Origin: DASUAS01 sp963841415
Lineage (GTDB): Bacteria; Actinomycetota; Acidimicrobiia; IMCC26256; DASPTH01
DNA length: 64,000 bases
Direction of reading: 5' to 3'
Assembly: GCA_963841415.1 (NCBI GenBank)
Contig: CAWJCN010000004.1
Location: 248,001-312,000, forward strand
In this document: one piece after another, positions 7,337 to 15,966 of the stretch
Layout: every line of letters begins with the position of its first letter
Numbering within the stretch: the stretch's first letter is position 1
The notes under the pieces: model-generated
Told to the model about the DNA's origin: nothing
What the model saw: only the letters and a program-made list of their open reading frames with translations
Databases searched by the model: none
Position numbers and translations under genes: made by a program

Positions 7337-8470
7337 ATCGGCCGACGTCTTCTCCTCGCGGTGGTCGTCGGGGTCCTCGCGAGCGCGGCGCTGCTGACCG
7401 CCGCGAGCCACGCGGCCGAACCAGTGGCCACGCCCGACCCGTGCGCGGGCGCGCCCCGGACCGTGGCCGCGCAACAAGCTGCCTTCGAGCAGGTCCCAGG
7501 CATCGGCGCGGGCTGGACGACCGCCGACGGCTACGTGCCGGTCGCGCTGCCCGACGGGCGGACGGCGTGGCTCATGTCCGACACGTTGGTCGGTCCGCCG
7601 GCGGCCGACACCGTGCCGGCGACGTTCGTGCACAACAGCATCGTCGTGCAACGCGGCCGCTGCTTCACCCCGGTGATGGGCGGCACCGCGGCCGGCCGCG
7701 TCGATCTCGTGCCCGAGATCGACGGGCGCGACTGCTGGCAGAGCGCGGGTGTCGCACGCGGGAGCACGCTGCTCGTGTTCTGCACCGACGTCGAGCAGGC
7801 CGAAGGTCCACCGGGGTTCGGGTTCCGCGTGGTCGGAACGACCATCGCCACGTTCGACGTCCCGACGCTGTCGTTCACCGGTCGCGTCGCCCTGCCGTTC
7901 GTCGAGCCCGCGGGCGTGCGCTGGGGTACGGGCGCGGTCCGCCGCGGTGACTGGGTCTACGTCTACGGTACCGGCACCGCCGCGGGCACCAAGGGGCAGT
8001 ACGTGGCGCGCGTGCGCTTCGACCGCGTCACCACCGGGCCCTGGCACTTCTGGACGGGGACGGGGTGGGGGCCGCGCGAGGCGCTCGCACCGATGACGTT
8101 CGGCGGCGGCGCGCCGGCCATGCCCGCGTTCGTGACCGCGACGCCGCATGGCTTCGTCGCGGTCGCGTTCGCGCGCCCACTCCCCGATCTGGCCATCGCC
8201 GGCTGGACCGCCTCCGCCCCGCAAGGTCCCTGGCGGTCGCTCGGGACGCTCGCGACCGCCACGCCCGTCGCGGGCCAGTACGCGTACGACGCGCGCGCGG
8301 TGGACCTCGCGCGGGCGGGATGGGCCATCGTCTACAACGTCAACGACCCGGCGGCGGTGAGCACGGATCTCACCTCGTACGGCGGGCGCTTCGTCCCCGC
8401 GCCCCGCCGGGTTCAGGGCGCGACGAAGCGATGCAGCGGTGGATGCACGCCTTCGCTGACGGTGACGTAG
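7337..8470 (+). CDS. Secreted beta-propeller-like protein (DUF4185/DUF5005-like)
   Basis: An exported protein of about 377 residues. The first conventional start (GTG 7361) would give a hydrophobic N-terminus with no positive charge. Reading from ATC 7337 restores a classical signal peptide beginning IGRRLLLAVVVGVL and ending near ASHAAEP, and this codon sits at the leaderless position after TAGCCT; an in-frame TAG at 7325 excludes anything longer. The mature part has repeated blades with WLMSDTLVG, DWVYVYGTGT and FVAVAFARPLPD, like five-bladed propeller proteins of the DUF4185 group. Function is unknown. The 3' end overlaps the convergent lipoprotein gene by 58 bp. Confidence 0.65.
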   Translation: MGRRLLLAVVVGVLASAALLTAASHAAEPVATPDPCAGAPRTVAAQQAAFEQVPGIGAGWTTADGYVPVALPDGRTAWLMSDTLVGPPAADTVPATFVHNSIVVQRGRCFTPVMGGTAAGRVDLVPEIDGRDCWQSAGVARGSTLLVFCTDVEQAEGPPGFGFRVVGTTIATFDVPTLSFTGRVALPFVEPAGVRWGTGAVRRGDWVYVYGTGTAAGTKGQYVARVRFDRVTTGPWHFWTGTGWGPREALAPMTFGGGAPAMPAFVTATPHGFVAVAFARPLPDLAIAGWTASAPQGPWRSLGTLATATPVAGQYAYDARAVDLARAGWAIVYNVNDPAAVSTDLTSYGGRFVPAPRRVQGATKRCSGGCTPSLTVT

Positions 8471-9384
8471 CCGCGACCGTTGCGGGTGAAACCGAGCGCC
8501 TCACCCTGCGGCTCCGACGCGCTCGAACCACTCCCGAACGGCGGAGCCGCGCCCGCGCACGACGGCTGCGAGAACGCCTGCGCCAGTGACGTGCCAGCGG
8601 CACGCGGGTAGAGGAAGACACCGAAGTAGGTGCGCAGCGCGACCACGTCGCCGGTGGGCGTGACGTCGGCGGCGGTGACTCCCTGCGCGGCGCCGAGCGA
8701 GACCGTCGCCACCTTGGTGAGCGCGGTCGTCGAGCCGTTGGTCGGGGCCGAGGCGGGCGCACGGAACACCTGCGCGACTCCACCCGCGAGGTCCTTCGTG
8801 ATCACGAAGATGTCGCCGTTCGTCGGATCCACGATCAACCCCTCGGCGTCGTGCGCGCCGTTCGGGTAGCGCAGGTTGAGGGTGGCGACACCGGTGAGCG
8901 TCTGCGGCGCGCCCAGCGGGTTCACCGGGTCGGCGAGCGGTTCGGGCACCCGATACACCTGCACACTCGTGCGCGTCTTCGTGTTGTCGCCGATGTCGCC
9001 GACGTACAAGTACGACACGCCGCTGGCGGGACCAGGGCCGGCCGCGATGTCCTCCCAGTCGACGGCGGTCGCGCCGGAGAGCGCGTACTCACCGAGCGTC
9101 TGGCCGACGCTGCCGATCGCGAACACACGGGCCGAGTCACCGGAGTCGTTGTGCACCCACCACACGTCGTCGACGCGACGGCTGGCCGCGATGCCCGACG
9201 TCTCGTCGAGGGCGTCGGACGACACGGTGCCGGGGATGGACGCCACGAGCGTGTGCGCGCAGGCGGCGGCGAGGACCGCCGGCGTGGGCGGCGGCGGTGG
9301 CGGCAGACAGGCGGTCGCGAGCGCGACCACGGCCACGGCGGCGAGCGCGAGCGGGGCGCGACGTGGCAGTACGACCCTGCGCAT
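8413..9384 (-). CDS. Lipoprotein with beta-propeller-like repeats
   Basis: A 323-residue lipoprotein: basic n-region MRRVVLPRR, hydrophobic core, lipobox LATAC followed by a Pro-rich linker. The exported domain has repeated strands with DETSGIAASRRVDDVWWVHN, YVGDIGDNT and DAEGLIVDPTNGDIFVITK, resembling SdiA-regulated/NHL-type propellers in which Asp-rich turns recur. No catalytic assignment is possible. The ATG at 9384 lies 8 nt after a TAGCAT box. Its end overlaps the convergent propeller-like gene. Confidence 0.7.
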   Translation of the reverse strand: MRRVVLPRRAPLALAAVAVVALATACLPPPPPPTPAVLAAACAHTLVASIPGTVSSDALDETSGIAASRRVDDVWWVHNDSGDSARVFAIGSVGQTLGEYALSGATAVDWEDIAAGPGPASGVSYLYVGDIGDNTKTRTSVQVYRVPEPLADPVNPLGAPQTLTGVATLNLRYPNGAHDAEGLIVDPTNGDIFVITKDLAGGVAQVFRAPASAPTNGSTTALTKVATVSLGAAQGVTAADVTPTGDVVALRTYFGVFLYPRAAGTSLAQAFSQPSCAGAAPPFGSGSSASEPQGEALGFTRNGRGYVTVSEGVHPPLHRFVAP

Positions 9385-9392
9385 GAGGGACG

Positions 9393-9398
9393 ATGCTA
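9393..9398 (-). promoter_or_regulatory. -10 box TAGCAT, leaderless promoter
   Basis: On the minus strand TAGCAT ends 8 nt before the lipoprotein ATG at 9384. Confidence 0.5.
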
Positions 9399-9453
9399 CC
9401 GAGGTGCCAGACTGGCGCCCGCACGACGCACGAGCATCGCAACCGGGGGAACG

Positions 9454-10557
9454 ATGACGACCGAGGAACCGACCATCTCGACACCGTGGCGCAGCGACCC
9501 TGCAGCCATGGCCGACCGGATCGCCGCGTGGTGGGGCACCCACCGCGCTCCCGGCGCCACCGTGTCCGAGGTGACCGCCCCCGAGGGCAGCGGCATGTCG
9601 AGCGAGACGTTGCTCTTCACCATCGACCCGAAGGACGGGCCGCCGGAACGCTTCGTCGCGCGCCTCGCACCGCTGGCGTCGCAGCAGTTCCCGGTGTTCC
9701 CCGAGTACGACCTCGAGCTGCAACGGCGCGTGATGCAGACGGTCGCCGAGCACACCGAGGTGCCGGTCCCGGAGGTGCTGACCCACGAAGAAGACCCCGA
9801 GTGGCTCGGTTCGCCGTTCCTGCTGATGCGGCGGGTCGACGGCATCGTGCCCTCCGACATCCCCCCGTACACGATGGCCGGCTGGCTGTTCGACGCGTCG
9901 GAGACCGACCAGCGGAAGCTCGAACGCGAGTCGGTGCGCGTGCTCGCTCGTCTGCACACGCTCACTCCCGAGAGGCACGACCTCGCGTTCCTCGACCGCC
10001 CGAAGTTCGGCGCCACGGCACTGGAGCAGCACCTCGAGTACCAGCGCTGGTACTACGACTGGGCGCGCGACGGCGAGACGGTGCCGCTGATCGAGCGCAC
10101 GTTCGCCGCGCTCGACGCGACGCGTCCGGCCGAGGGACCCACCGTCCTCAACTGGGGTGACAGCCGGATCGGCAACGTGATGTTCCACGACTTCGCGCCC
10201 GCCGCGGTCCTCGACTGGGAGATGGCGGCACTCGGTCCGGCCGAGGTCGACGTGGCGTGGATGGTCTTCATGCACCGCTTCTTCGAGGACCTCACGAAGC
10301 GGTACGACATGCCCGGCCTCGAAGGGTTCTTCCAGCGCGACCGGGTCGCGGAGATCTACCGGGAAGAGTCGGGACGCGAGTTGCACGACCTCGAGTGGTA
10401 CGAGATGTTCGCCGCGCAGCGGTTCGCGATCGTCTCGATCCGCACCACGTTGCGCTCGGTCGCGTACGGCGACGCCGAGCAACCGGACGACCTCGACGAC
10501 GTCATCATGTTCCGCGACCTGCTCGAGGAGATGGTCGAACGCGCCGAGTCGAAGTGA
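9454..10557 (+). CDS. Phosphotransferase family protein (aminoglycoside phosphotransferase fold)
   Basis: A 367-residue kinase-like protein of the APH family, of the type often found beside acyl-CoA dehydrogenases in actinobacteria. The catalytic loop reads NWGDSRIGNVMF (Asp and Asn retained, the usual His replaced by Asn), and VLDWEMA is the metal-binding segment. The N-lobe has SSETLLFTI and FVARLAP. The ATG at 9454 follows a GGGGGA ribosome-binding site. The sulfotransferase gene begins 7 nt after its stop, so the two are probably one operon. The substrate is unknown. Confidence 0.85.
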   Translation: MTTEEPTISTPWRSDPAAMADRIAAWWGTHRAPGATVSEVTAPEGSGMSSETLLFTIDPKDGPPERFVARLAPLASQQFPVFPEYDLELQRRVMQTVAEHTEVPVPEVLTHEEDPEWLGSPFLLMRRVDGIVPSDIPPYTMAGWLFDASETDQRKLERESVRVLARLHTLTPERHDLAFLDRPKFGATALEQHLEYQRWYYDWARDGETVPLIERTFAALDATRPAEGPTVLNWGDSRIGNVMFHDFAPAAVLDWEMAALGPAEVDVAWMVFMHRFFEDLTKRYDMPGLEGFFQRDRVAEIYREESGRELHDLEWYEMFAAQRFAIVSIRTTLRSVAYGDAEQPDDLDDVIMFRDLLEEMVERAESK

Positions 10558-10564
10558 GCCACCC

Positions 10565-11831
10565 GTGACCTGGGAGCCACCGGCGCGACCCGAGTGGGTG
10601 CGAGCGGTCAACGCGGGCGGGATCCTGCCCATCACCGAGGTCGCCGCGCTTCCCTTCACGCGCGACGCGCTGCTCGGCGAGGCGCCGCGCGTCGCTCGGC
10701 GTGCCCGACGGGGGCATGGCCGACTTCGGCGGCGACGACTTCCTCGAACCACTCGACGTGCTCCTCCCCGCGCTCGACGAGGAAGCCCAGCTGACGGTCA
10801 TGGGGCGCTGGATGACGCGTCGCTTCCTCCTCCGCTTCCTCGAGGTGCGCCTGCAGCTCACCGAGTACGTGCGAAGCGATCCCGGCGTCGTCGACGAGGA
10901 GATCCGCGCGCCCTGGTTCGTCACCGGTGCCCCCCGCACCGGCACCACGATCCTGCACGCGCTGCTGGCCCAGGATCCGACGTCGCGGGTGCCCGAAGGG
11001 TGGGAGCTGCTCCGGCCGGTGCCTCCGCCCGACCCCGACCCCGACCGGTTCGCCGCCGACGCCCGCATCCCGCTCGCCGACCGCGAGCTGCGCCTCCCCG
11101 GCCAGGTGGCCGGCGAGCTCGACGCCATCCACGTGTACCGCGGCCGCATGCACAAGGAGTGCCTCTCGGCGATGTCGTTCGCGTTCCGGTCGGAGGAGTT
11201 CACCGCGCGCTACCACGTCCCCTCGTACGTGGCGTGGTACGAACGCTGCGACCTGCGCCCCGCGTACGACATGCACCGCCTCGTCCTCCAGATCCTGCAG
11301 CGCCGGTCGCGCAACGTGCATTGGGTGCTCAAGTCGCCCGTGCACGTGAGCGCGCTGCCCACGCTGCTCGCGGTGTACCCGGACGCCCGTCTCCTGATCA
11401 CGCACCGCGACCCGCTCACGGTGCTGGCGTCGCTCACGAGCCTCGTGGCGACGCTGCGATGGGCGCACAGCGACCGCGTCGACTTCGCCGAGATCGGCCG
11501 CTACCACGAACGGATGTGGACGACCGCGCTCGACGGCCTCACGACCGCGGCCACCGACGGCACCCTCGACCCGGCGCGGACGCACCACGTGCACTACGCC
11601 GACTTCGTGCAGGACCAGATCGGCGTGATCGACGAGCTGTACCGCGCGCTCGGCACGACGCTCGGGCCGGAGACGGGTGACGCCATGCGCGCCTACCTGG
11701 CCGGGCGGCCCAAGGACGTGCACGGCAAGCACGAGTACTCGTTCGCTGATCTGGGTCTCGAGGTCGCCGTCGAACGCGAACGGTTCGCGCGCTACCAGCG
11801 CCACTTCTCGGTCCCGGAGGAGACGGCGTGA
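10565..11831 (+). CDS. Sulfotransferase family protein, frame interrupted near 10685
   Basis: A PAPS-dependent sulfotransferase of the bacterial Sulfotransf_3 type, about 420 residues if joined. The start region (GTG 10565, TWEPPARPEWVRAVNAGG) is in one frame and everything from SLGVPDGGMADFGG is in the next. Deleting one C in the GGCGCCGCGCG stretch near 10685 joins them as ...LLGEA-RA-SLGVPDG. The phosphosulfate-binding loop TGAPRTGTTILHALL and HWVLKSPVH are intact. Either an assembly error or a recent mutation explains the break. It ends in the GTGA overlap that begins the mini-ORF at 11828. Confidence 0.75.
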
Positions 11832-11890
11832 GCGTGAGCGAGCCGGGTATCCCGGCGAGTAGCGAACGCCCAATGGAGACGGCGTGAGCG
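11819..11890. repeat. 16-bp direct duplication flanking a hairpin element (junction A)
   Basis: GGAGACGGCGTGAGCG occurs at 11819-11834 and again at 11875-11890. Between them lies GCGAGCCGGGTATCCCGGC, a 6-3-6 hairpin shared with elements at 21700-21730 and 54475-54502. The duplicated segment contains the stop of the upstream gene and the start of the downstream gene, as though an element had split a former GTGA stop/start overlap. Confidence 0.7.
11828..11887 (+). CDS. Mini-ORF bridging two coupled genes (MSVSE type)
   Basis: A 20-codon frame whose GTG overlaps the sulfotransferase stop as GTGA and whose own TGA overlaps the next gene's GTG as GTGA. It encodes MSVSEPGIPASSERPMETA. A 12-codon version, MSVSERPMEAV, bridges ccmC and ccmD at 53641-53676; the two are 33/36 identical in DNA apart from an in-frame 24-nt hairpin present only here. 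It could serve as a translational relay rather than encode a functional peptide. Whether it is translated is inference. Confidence 0.4.
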   Translation: MSVSEPGIPASSERPMETA

Positions 11891-13051
11891 GCGATCTCGA
11901 GCGGTGGCAGGAATTCGTGGCGCGGCTCGACGGAGCTCGGACGCACGGTGACGTCGCCTCCGTTTCCCGCGACCGACGCCGACGACCTCGAGGGTCTGCG
12001 CCATCTCGCGCTGCAGACGGTCTGCTGGCTGGAGTGGTCCCTCGCACACCAGGACCCGCGTGCGCCGAGGTTCCAGCGCCAGAACGATCTCGTGTTGCAG
12101 TGGGGTGGTCCGAATGCCGACAACGTGTACCGCCACGCGCGTGTGCACCCGTCGTTGACGTACCGCATCGTCGGCCGCATGCACTCGTGCGACGACTTCA
12201 TCCTCGCCGTCCGCCGCAACTTCATGCACATGGAAGGCTCCGGCACCATCGCCGAGCTCAGCGCGCACGATCTGGGGATCGGTGCGGGCGACGACTTCGA
12301 GCTCCTCCTCGGTGGCACGGGCGACGAACCGCACCGCGTGCCGCTCCCCGAGGGCGCGCTCTCGGTGTCGATCCGTGAGTACTACTTCGACTGGCAACCG
12401 CGGGAGCCGGCGACGTTCTCGATCGAGTGCCTCGACCTCGACGGGCCCACCGCGCCGTTCACGTCCGACGACTTCGCGTTCGGTCTCGACGAGGCGGCGC
12501 GGCATCTGCACCGGTCGCTGACCTACTGGAACCAGTACATGCTCGACGCGCGGGCGGAGCAGACCGACAACGTGTTCGGCAGCGGGTACGACGTGCAGCG
12601 CGGCCTCGCGGCGGCGAAGTACGCGTTCTGCTTCTTCGACCTCGGGGCCGACGAGGCGCTCGTCGTCGACTGCGACATCCCCGACAGCCGCTACTGGAGC
12701 TTCCACCTCTACACGCTCGCGTGGTGGGAAGCGCTCGAGTACGGCACCCGGGTCACGACCCGCAACCACACCCAGACCCGCGTCAGCGACGACGGCCGCA
12801 TCCGCGTTGTGGTCGCGCACGAGGACCCGGGGGTCGCCAACTGGCTCGACACCGAGGGTCGGCGCCAGGCGCTGCTCACGCTCCGCTGGTTCTGGCCCTC
12901 CGGCGATCCGCCGTCGCCCACGACCCAGGTCGTGAAGCTGGCCGACGTGCGCGGCGCGCTTCCCTCCGACGAGCCGGTCGTCACCCCCGACGAGCGCCGC
13001 GCCGAGCTCCGCGCCCGCCGCGACCACCTCGCCTGGCGCTTCCGCACCTGA
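11884..13051 (+). CDS. DUF1214-like protein, frame interrupted near 11932
   Basis: A roughly 390-residue protein similar to the DUF1214-type proteins found with catabolic genes in actinobacteria; no reaction is assigned. The GTG start gives SGDLERWQEFVARLD, then the frame fails. Removing one G at about 11932 continues as ELGRTVTSPPFPATDADDLEGL and runs to 13051. Recognisable blocks are GGPNADNVYRHARVHPSLTY, MHSCDDFILAVRRNFMHM and SRYWSFHLYTLAWWEAL. It follows the sulfotransferase through the mini-ORF junction, so the two were probably translationally coupled. Confidence 0.65.
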
Positions 13052-13058
13052 CGGCTGG

Positions 13059-13163
13059 TCAGCGGAGGATCTCGACGAGGAGCACCCAGGCGTCCTTGGA
13101 TCGGTCGCGCTGCCGCTGAACGGCAAAGGGACGGCAAAAGCCCCCGGGTGTGACCGAAGCCAC
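13059..13163 (-). CDS. Possible small ORF, 34 residues
   Basis: A GTG-started frame 13 nt downstream of the SDR gene on the same strand, ending KDAWVLLVEILR. The last 20 residues have protein-like composition (Asp, Lys, Trp, Leu, Val), but no clear ribosome-binding site is seen and I recognise no family. It may be a remnant of a larger gene's C-terminus. Confidence 0.2.
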   Translation of the reverse strand: MASVTPGGFCRPFAVQRQRDRSKDAWVLLVEILR

Positions 13164-13176
13164 CGGCGTTCGCCGC

Positions 13177-13935
13177 TCAGCGAAATCCCATGTTCCCGCC
13201 GTCGACGTGGATGGTCTGGCCGGTCACGTAGGCTCCCGCGTCGCTGGCGAGGAAGACGACGACTGCCGCGACCTCCTCGGGCTCACCGATGCGGCGCAGC
13301 GGGTTGTGACGCACCCGCGCCTGCTGCTCCCGCTCACTCAGCCCGTTCCAGTAGTCGGTGCGCGCCCACGGGCACACCGTGTTGACCCGCACCCGGTCGA
13401 CGCCCCACTCGCGCATCGCGACCTTGGTGAGGGCACGGATCCCCTCCTTGGCGACGGCGTACGCGCCGAGGCCGGCGAGACCCTCGGTACCCGCGCCTGA
13501 CGCCAGGTTGACGATCGCGCCGCCGCCGCGCGCCGACATGATCGGGTGGCACAGCTGCATGAGCCGGAAGGCGGCCAGCGCGCCCGACTCCCACGCGGCG
13601 TACATGTCGTCGTCGGAGCAGTCGTCCAGCGGGCCCATCGGCACCTGCTGCGCGTTGTTGACGAGCAGGTCGACGCCGCCGAAGCGCTCCACCGCACTCG
13701 CGACGACCGCTTCACAGCCGCGGCGCTCGCGCACGTCACCGATGACGGCGAGCGCGTCGCCACCGCGGTCGGTGATCTCGGCGACGGTGCGCGCGCCCGT
13801 CTCCGGATCGCGCTCGAGGATCGCCACCGCTGCACCCGCCTCCGAGACGGCTCGAGCGATCCCTCGACCGATGCCCTGCCCGGCCCCGGTGACGACCGCG
13901 ACGCGGTCTGCGAGCGCGCCCTCCCCGACCGGCAT
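13177..13935 (-). CDS. SDR family NAD(P)-dependent oxidoreductase
   Basis: A 252-residue classical short-chain dehydrogenase. TGAGQGIG binds the cofactor near residue 16, NNAQ stands for NNAG, the catalytic Ser is in NLASGAG, and the usual YxxxK is present as YAVAK; TGQTIHVDGGNMGFR ends the protein. Substrate is unknown, with 3-oxoacyl or alcohol oxidation typical. The ATG at 13935 is 6 nt after a TAACCT box that overlaps the stop region of the amidohydrolase gene. Confidence 0.87.
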   Translation of the reverse strand: MPVGEGALADRVAVVTGAGQGIGRGIARAVSEAGAAVAILERDPETGARTVAEITDRGGDALAVIGDVRERRGCEAVVASAVERFGGVDLLVNNAQQVPMGPLDDCSDDDMYAAWESGALAAFRLMQLCHPIMSARGGGAIVNLASGAGTEGLAGLGAYAVAKEGIRALTKVAMREWGVDRVRVNTVCPWARTDYWNGLSEREQQARVRHNPLRRIGEPEEVAAVVVFLASDAGAYVTGQTIHVDGGNMGFR

Positions 13936-13941
13936 GTGGGC

Positions 13942-13947
13942 AGGTTA
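13942..13947 (-). promoter_or_regulatory. -10 box TAACCT for the SDR gene
   Basis: Minus-strand TAACCT ends 6 nt before the ATG at 13935, consistent with leaderless transcription from within the end of the upstream amidohydrolase gene. Confidence 0.45.
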
Positions 13948-15273
13948 CGGCGCGACCGGCACGGCCTCCTTGCCCGTGAGCCAGTGGCGCCCGGCGGCAC
14001 GGAGGTCGTCCCACTTGGCGAACGCGGCGGCGTCGGTCTGGCCGAGCTGCTCGGGGGTGGGCCCGATCTCGTCGGCGATCGGACGCAGCGCGTCGACGTC
14101 GAAGCCGTAGAACTCGGCCGCGTTCAGCCCGAGCATGCGCTCGGTCTCGTCGACGGGGATGTCGAAGAACGCCTCGCGCAGGATCTTCTTGGTGTAGGGC
14201 CAGGTGCCTTCAGGGTGCGGGAAGTCGTTCCCCCACATGATGTTGCCGACACCGATCTCGTAGCGGCGGGCGAGCTCGCGCCGGCGCGTGTTCGACGACC
14301 CGAGTCCGCAGTTCCGGTCGAAGTACTCGCTCGGCAGCATCGTGAGCAGGCCGCGCACGCTGTCGTCGAGCTTGCGGGATCCCTGGTCCTTGAGGATGAG
14401 CGAGTCGCTGCGCCACAGCAGGTCGGGCGCCCAGTAGGAGCCCGACTCGGTGACCGCCATCCTGAGCCCGGGGAAGCGCTCGAACACACCCGACCACAAC
14501 ATGAACCACAGCGGGCGAGCCGTCCACCAGACGGTCTCGGTTGCATAGAGGCCGAGCACACCCGGCACCGCGCCGTAGTCCTCGTGCGCGGCCGGCCCGG
14601 AGTGCGTGTGCACGGGCAGGTGCAACGACTCGCACACCTCCCAGATCGGGTCGTAGCGGTAGCTCGTGTACGACGCGTACTCGCCCCACTGCGCGGGGAT
14701 GATGATCCCGCCCCACAAGCCATCGCCGTGCGCGCGCGTGATCTCGGCAATGGCACCGTCGATGTCGCCGAGGATCGGCGCCACGATCAGGCCGGCGCGC
14801 CGTTGCGGGCTCTCGGCGCACAACTCGGCCGCCCACCGGTTGTACGCGCGCGCACCGGCGAGCACGAGCTCGGGGTCGGCGGTCGACTCGATGGAGAAGC
14901 CGGCGCCGAACGGCGCGCCCATCTTGCCGGTGACCGCGTCGGGCCCCGGGAACACCACCTCGCCGGTCACACCGTCGGCCGACAGCTCCTCGTCGCGGCG
15001 CTTCGCGTCCCACCCACCCCGGAGGCCGATCTCGTGGAGGCTCTCGCCGTGGTCGTCGACGCCGAACCACTCCTCCTGGAACTCCTCGCTCCCGGAGAAC
15101 ACCTCGTCGTCGGTGCCGAAGCGCTCTCGGCGCATCTGCTGCACGAGCGCGTCGCGCGCGCCGAGCTCGTCGTCGAACCGGTCGCGATACTCCGGGTCGA
15201 GGTACGCGCGATAGTGCGGCGACTCGGGCCCCGCGTGGCAGTCGGCCGAGATGACGAGATAGCCCTTGGACAT
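13945..15273 (-). CDS. Amidohydrolase family 2 metal-dependent hydrolase
   Basis: A 442-residue TIM-barrel protein of the amidohydrolase-2/decarboxylase group that acts on aromatic-derived acids in other bacteria. Metal-site features are ISADCHAGPE (Asp-X-His) near residue 10, LPVHTHSG near the middle, and the late WGNDFPHPEG. An RBS AGGGGG precedes the ATG. It is divergent from a TetR gene with a palindromic operator between them, so the TetR protein is its likely repressor. The substrate cannot be told. Confidence 0.85.
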   Translation of the reverse strand: MSKGYLVISADCHAGPESPHYRAYLDPEYRDRFDDELGARDALVQQMRRERFGTDDEVFSGSEEFQEEWFGVDDHGESLHEIGLRGGWDAKRRDEELSADGVTGEVVFPGPDAVTGKMGAPFGAGFSIESTADPELVLAGARAYNRWAAELCAESPQRRAGLIVAPILGDIDGAIAEITRAHGDGLWGGIIIPAQWGEYASYTSYRYDPIWEVCESLHLPVHTHSGPAAHEDYGAVPGVLGLYATETVWWTARPLWFMLWSGVFERFPGLRMAVTESGSYWAPDLLWRSDSLILKDQGSRKLDDSVRGLLTMLPSEYFDRNCGLGSSNTRRRELARRYEIGVGNIMWGNDFPHPEGTWPYTKKILREAFFDIPVDETERMLGLNAAEFYGFDVDALRPIADEIGPTPEQLGQTDAAAFAKWDDLRAAGRHWLTGKEAVPVAP

Positions 15274-15294
15274 CGCGTTCCCCCTGCACCCGCG

Positions 15295-15314
15295 GTTAAT
15301 GGAAGTAGATTAAC
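15295..15314. promoter_or_regulatory. TetR operator candidate GTTAAT-N8-ATTAAC
   Basis: A perfect inverted repeat between the divergent amidohydrolase and TetR genes. It contains the TetR gene's own -10 box (TAGATT, 15306-15311, 7 nt before ATG 15319), so binding would block that promoter and probably also the amidohydrolase promoter. Confidence 0.7.
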
Positions 15315-15318
15315 ACCG

Positions 15319-15966
15319 ATGCACCAGGTCGACGCCCTGCTCGCCGACAGCGAGACCACCCGCGACAAGCTGCTGCGTGCCGCGCTCCACCTCTTCGCGC
15401 GCCAGGGCCTCGACGTGCCGCTGCGCGACATCAACGAGCTCGCCGGACAGCGCAACGCATCGGCACTCCACTACCACTTCGGCGGACGTCCCGAGCTGGT
15501 GAGAGCGATCATCGACCGCTACCGCCTCAGCGACGAGGAGCTCGCGGCCATCGAGGCCGAGCTGCACTCGGGGCCGCACGACGTCCGCGACGTGGTCGAG
15601 GGCCTCGTCGACCGGAGCTGCGCCTGGCTCGCGACCCCGGACGGGCGTGACTACATCCGCGTGGTGTTCCAGTTCGTGATCCGGCTGCCGCTGCGCCAGC
15701 AGCTGCTCGAAGGCACCGAGCCGCCGTCGCTGGCGTCGGTGCGCGCCCAGGCCGACCTGATCCACGAGGCCCTGCCCGATCTCCCCGCGCACATCGTGCG
15801 CGAGCGCGCGGTGGCGTCGTTCGACCTCGTGCTGCTCCAGGTCGCCGAACGCGCCCGCATCATCGACGACGAGGAGGGCCTCGGCCTGCTCGCCGAAGAC
15901 GAGTGGAAGGTCAACCTCGTCGACATGGCAACCGGCCTGCTGACCGCGTCGGCGTCACGCCACTGA
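15319..15966 (+). CDS. TetR/AcrR family transcriptional regulator
   Basis: A 215-residue regulator. The N-terminal helix-turn-helix spans about residues 14-60: RDKLLRAALHLFARQGLDVPL, then INELAGQRNASALHYHFGGRPELVRAII, the characteristic recognition helix and 'YHF' turn. The remaining helical part is the ligand-binding/dimer domain. The start is fixed by TAGATT 7 nt upstream (leaderless). It probably represses itself and the divergent amidohydrolase through 15295-15314. Confidence 0.88.
   Translation: MHQVDALLADSETTRDKLLRAALHLFARQGLDVPLRDINELAGQRNASALHYHFGGRPELVRAIIDRYRLSDEELAAIEAELHSGPHDVRDVVEGLVDRSCAWLATPDGRDYIRVVFQFVIRLPLRQQLLEGTEPPSLASVRAQADLIHEALPDLPAHIVRERAVASFDLVLLQVAERARIIDDEEGLGLLAEDEWKVNLVDMATGLLTASASRH

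Noticed and set aside
8413..10752. A 779-codon minus-strand frame that extends the lipoprotein gene upstream
   Set aside because: Only the part from 9384 has a signal peptide, lipobox and protein-like sequence; the rest is the antisense of the phosphotransferase gene.
13546..15966. An 806-codon plus-strand frame ending in the TetR gene
   Set aside because: Upstream of 15319 it is the complement of the SDR and amidohydrolase genes; the TetR start is fixed by its own -10 box.
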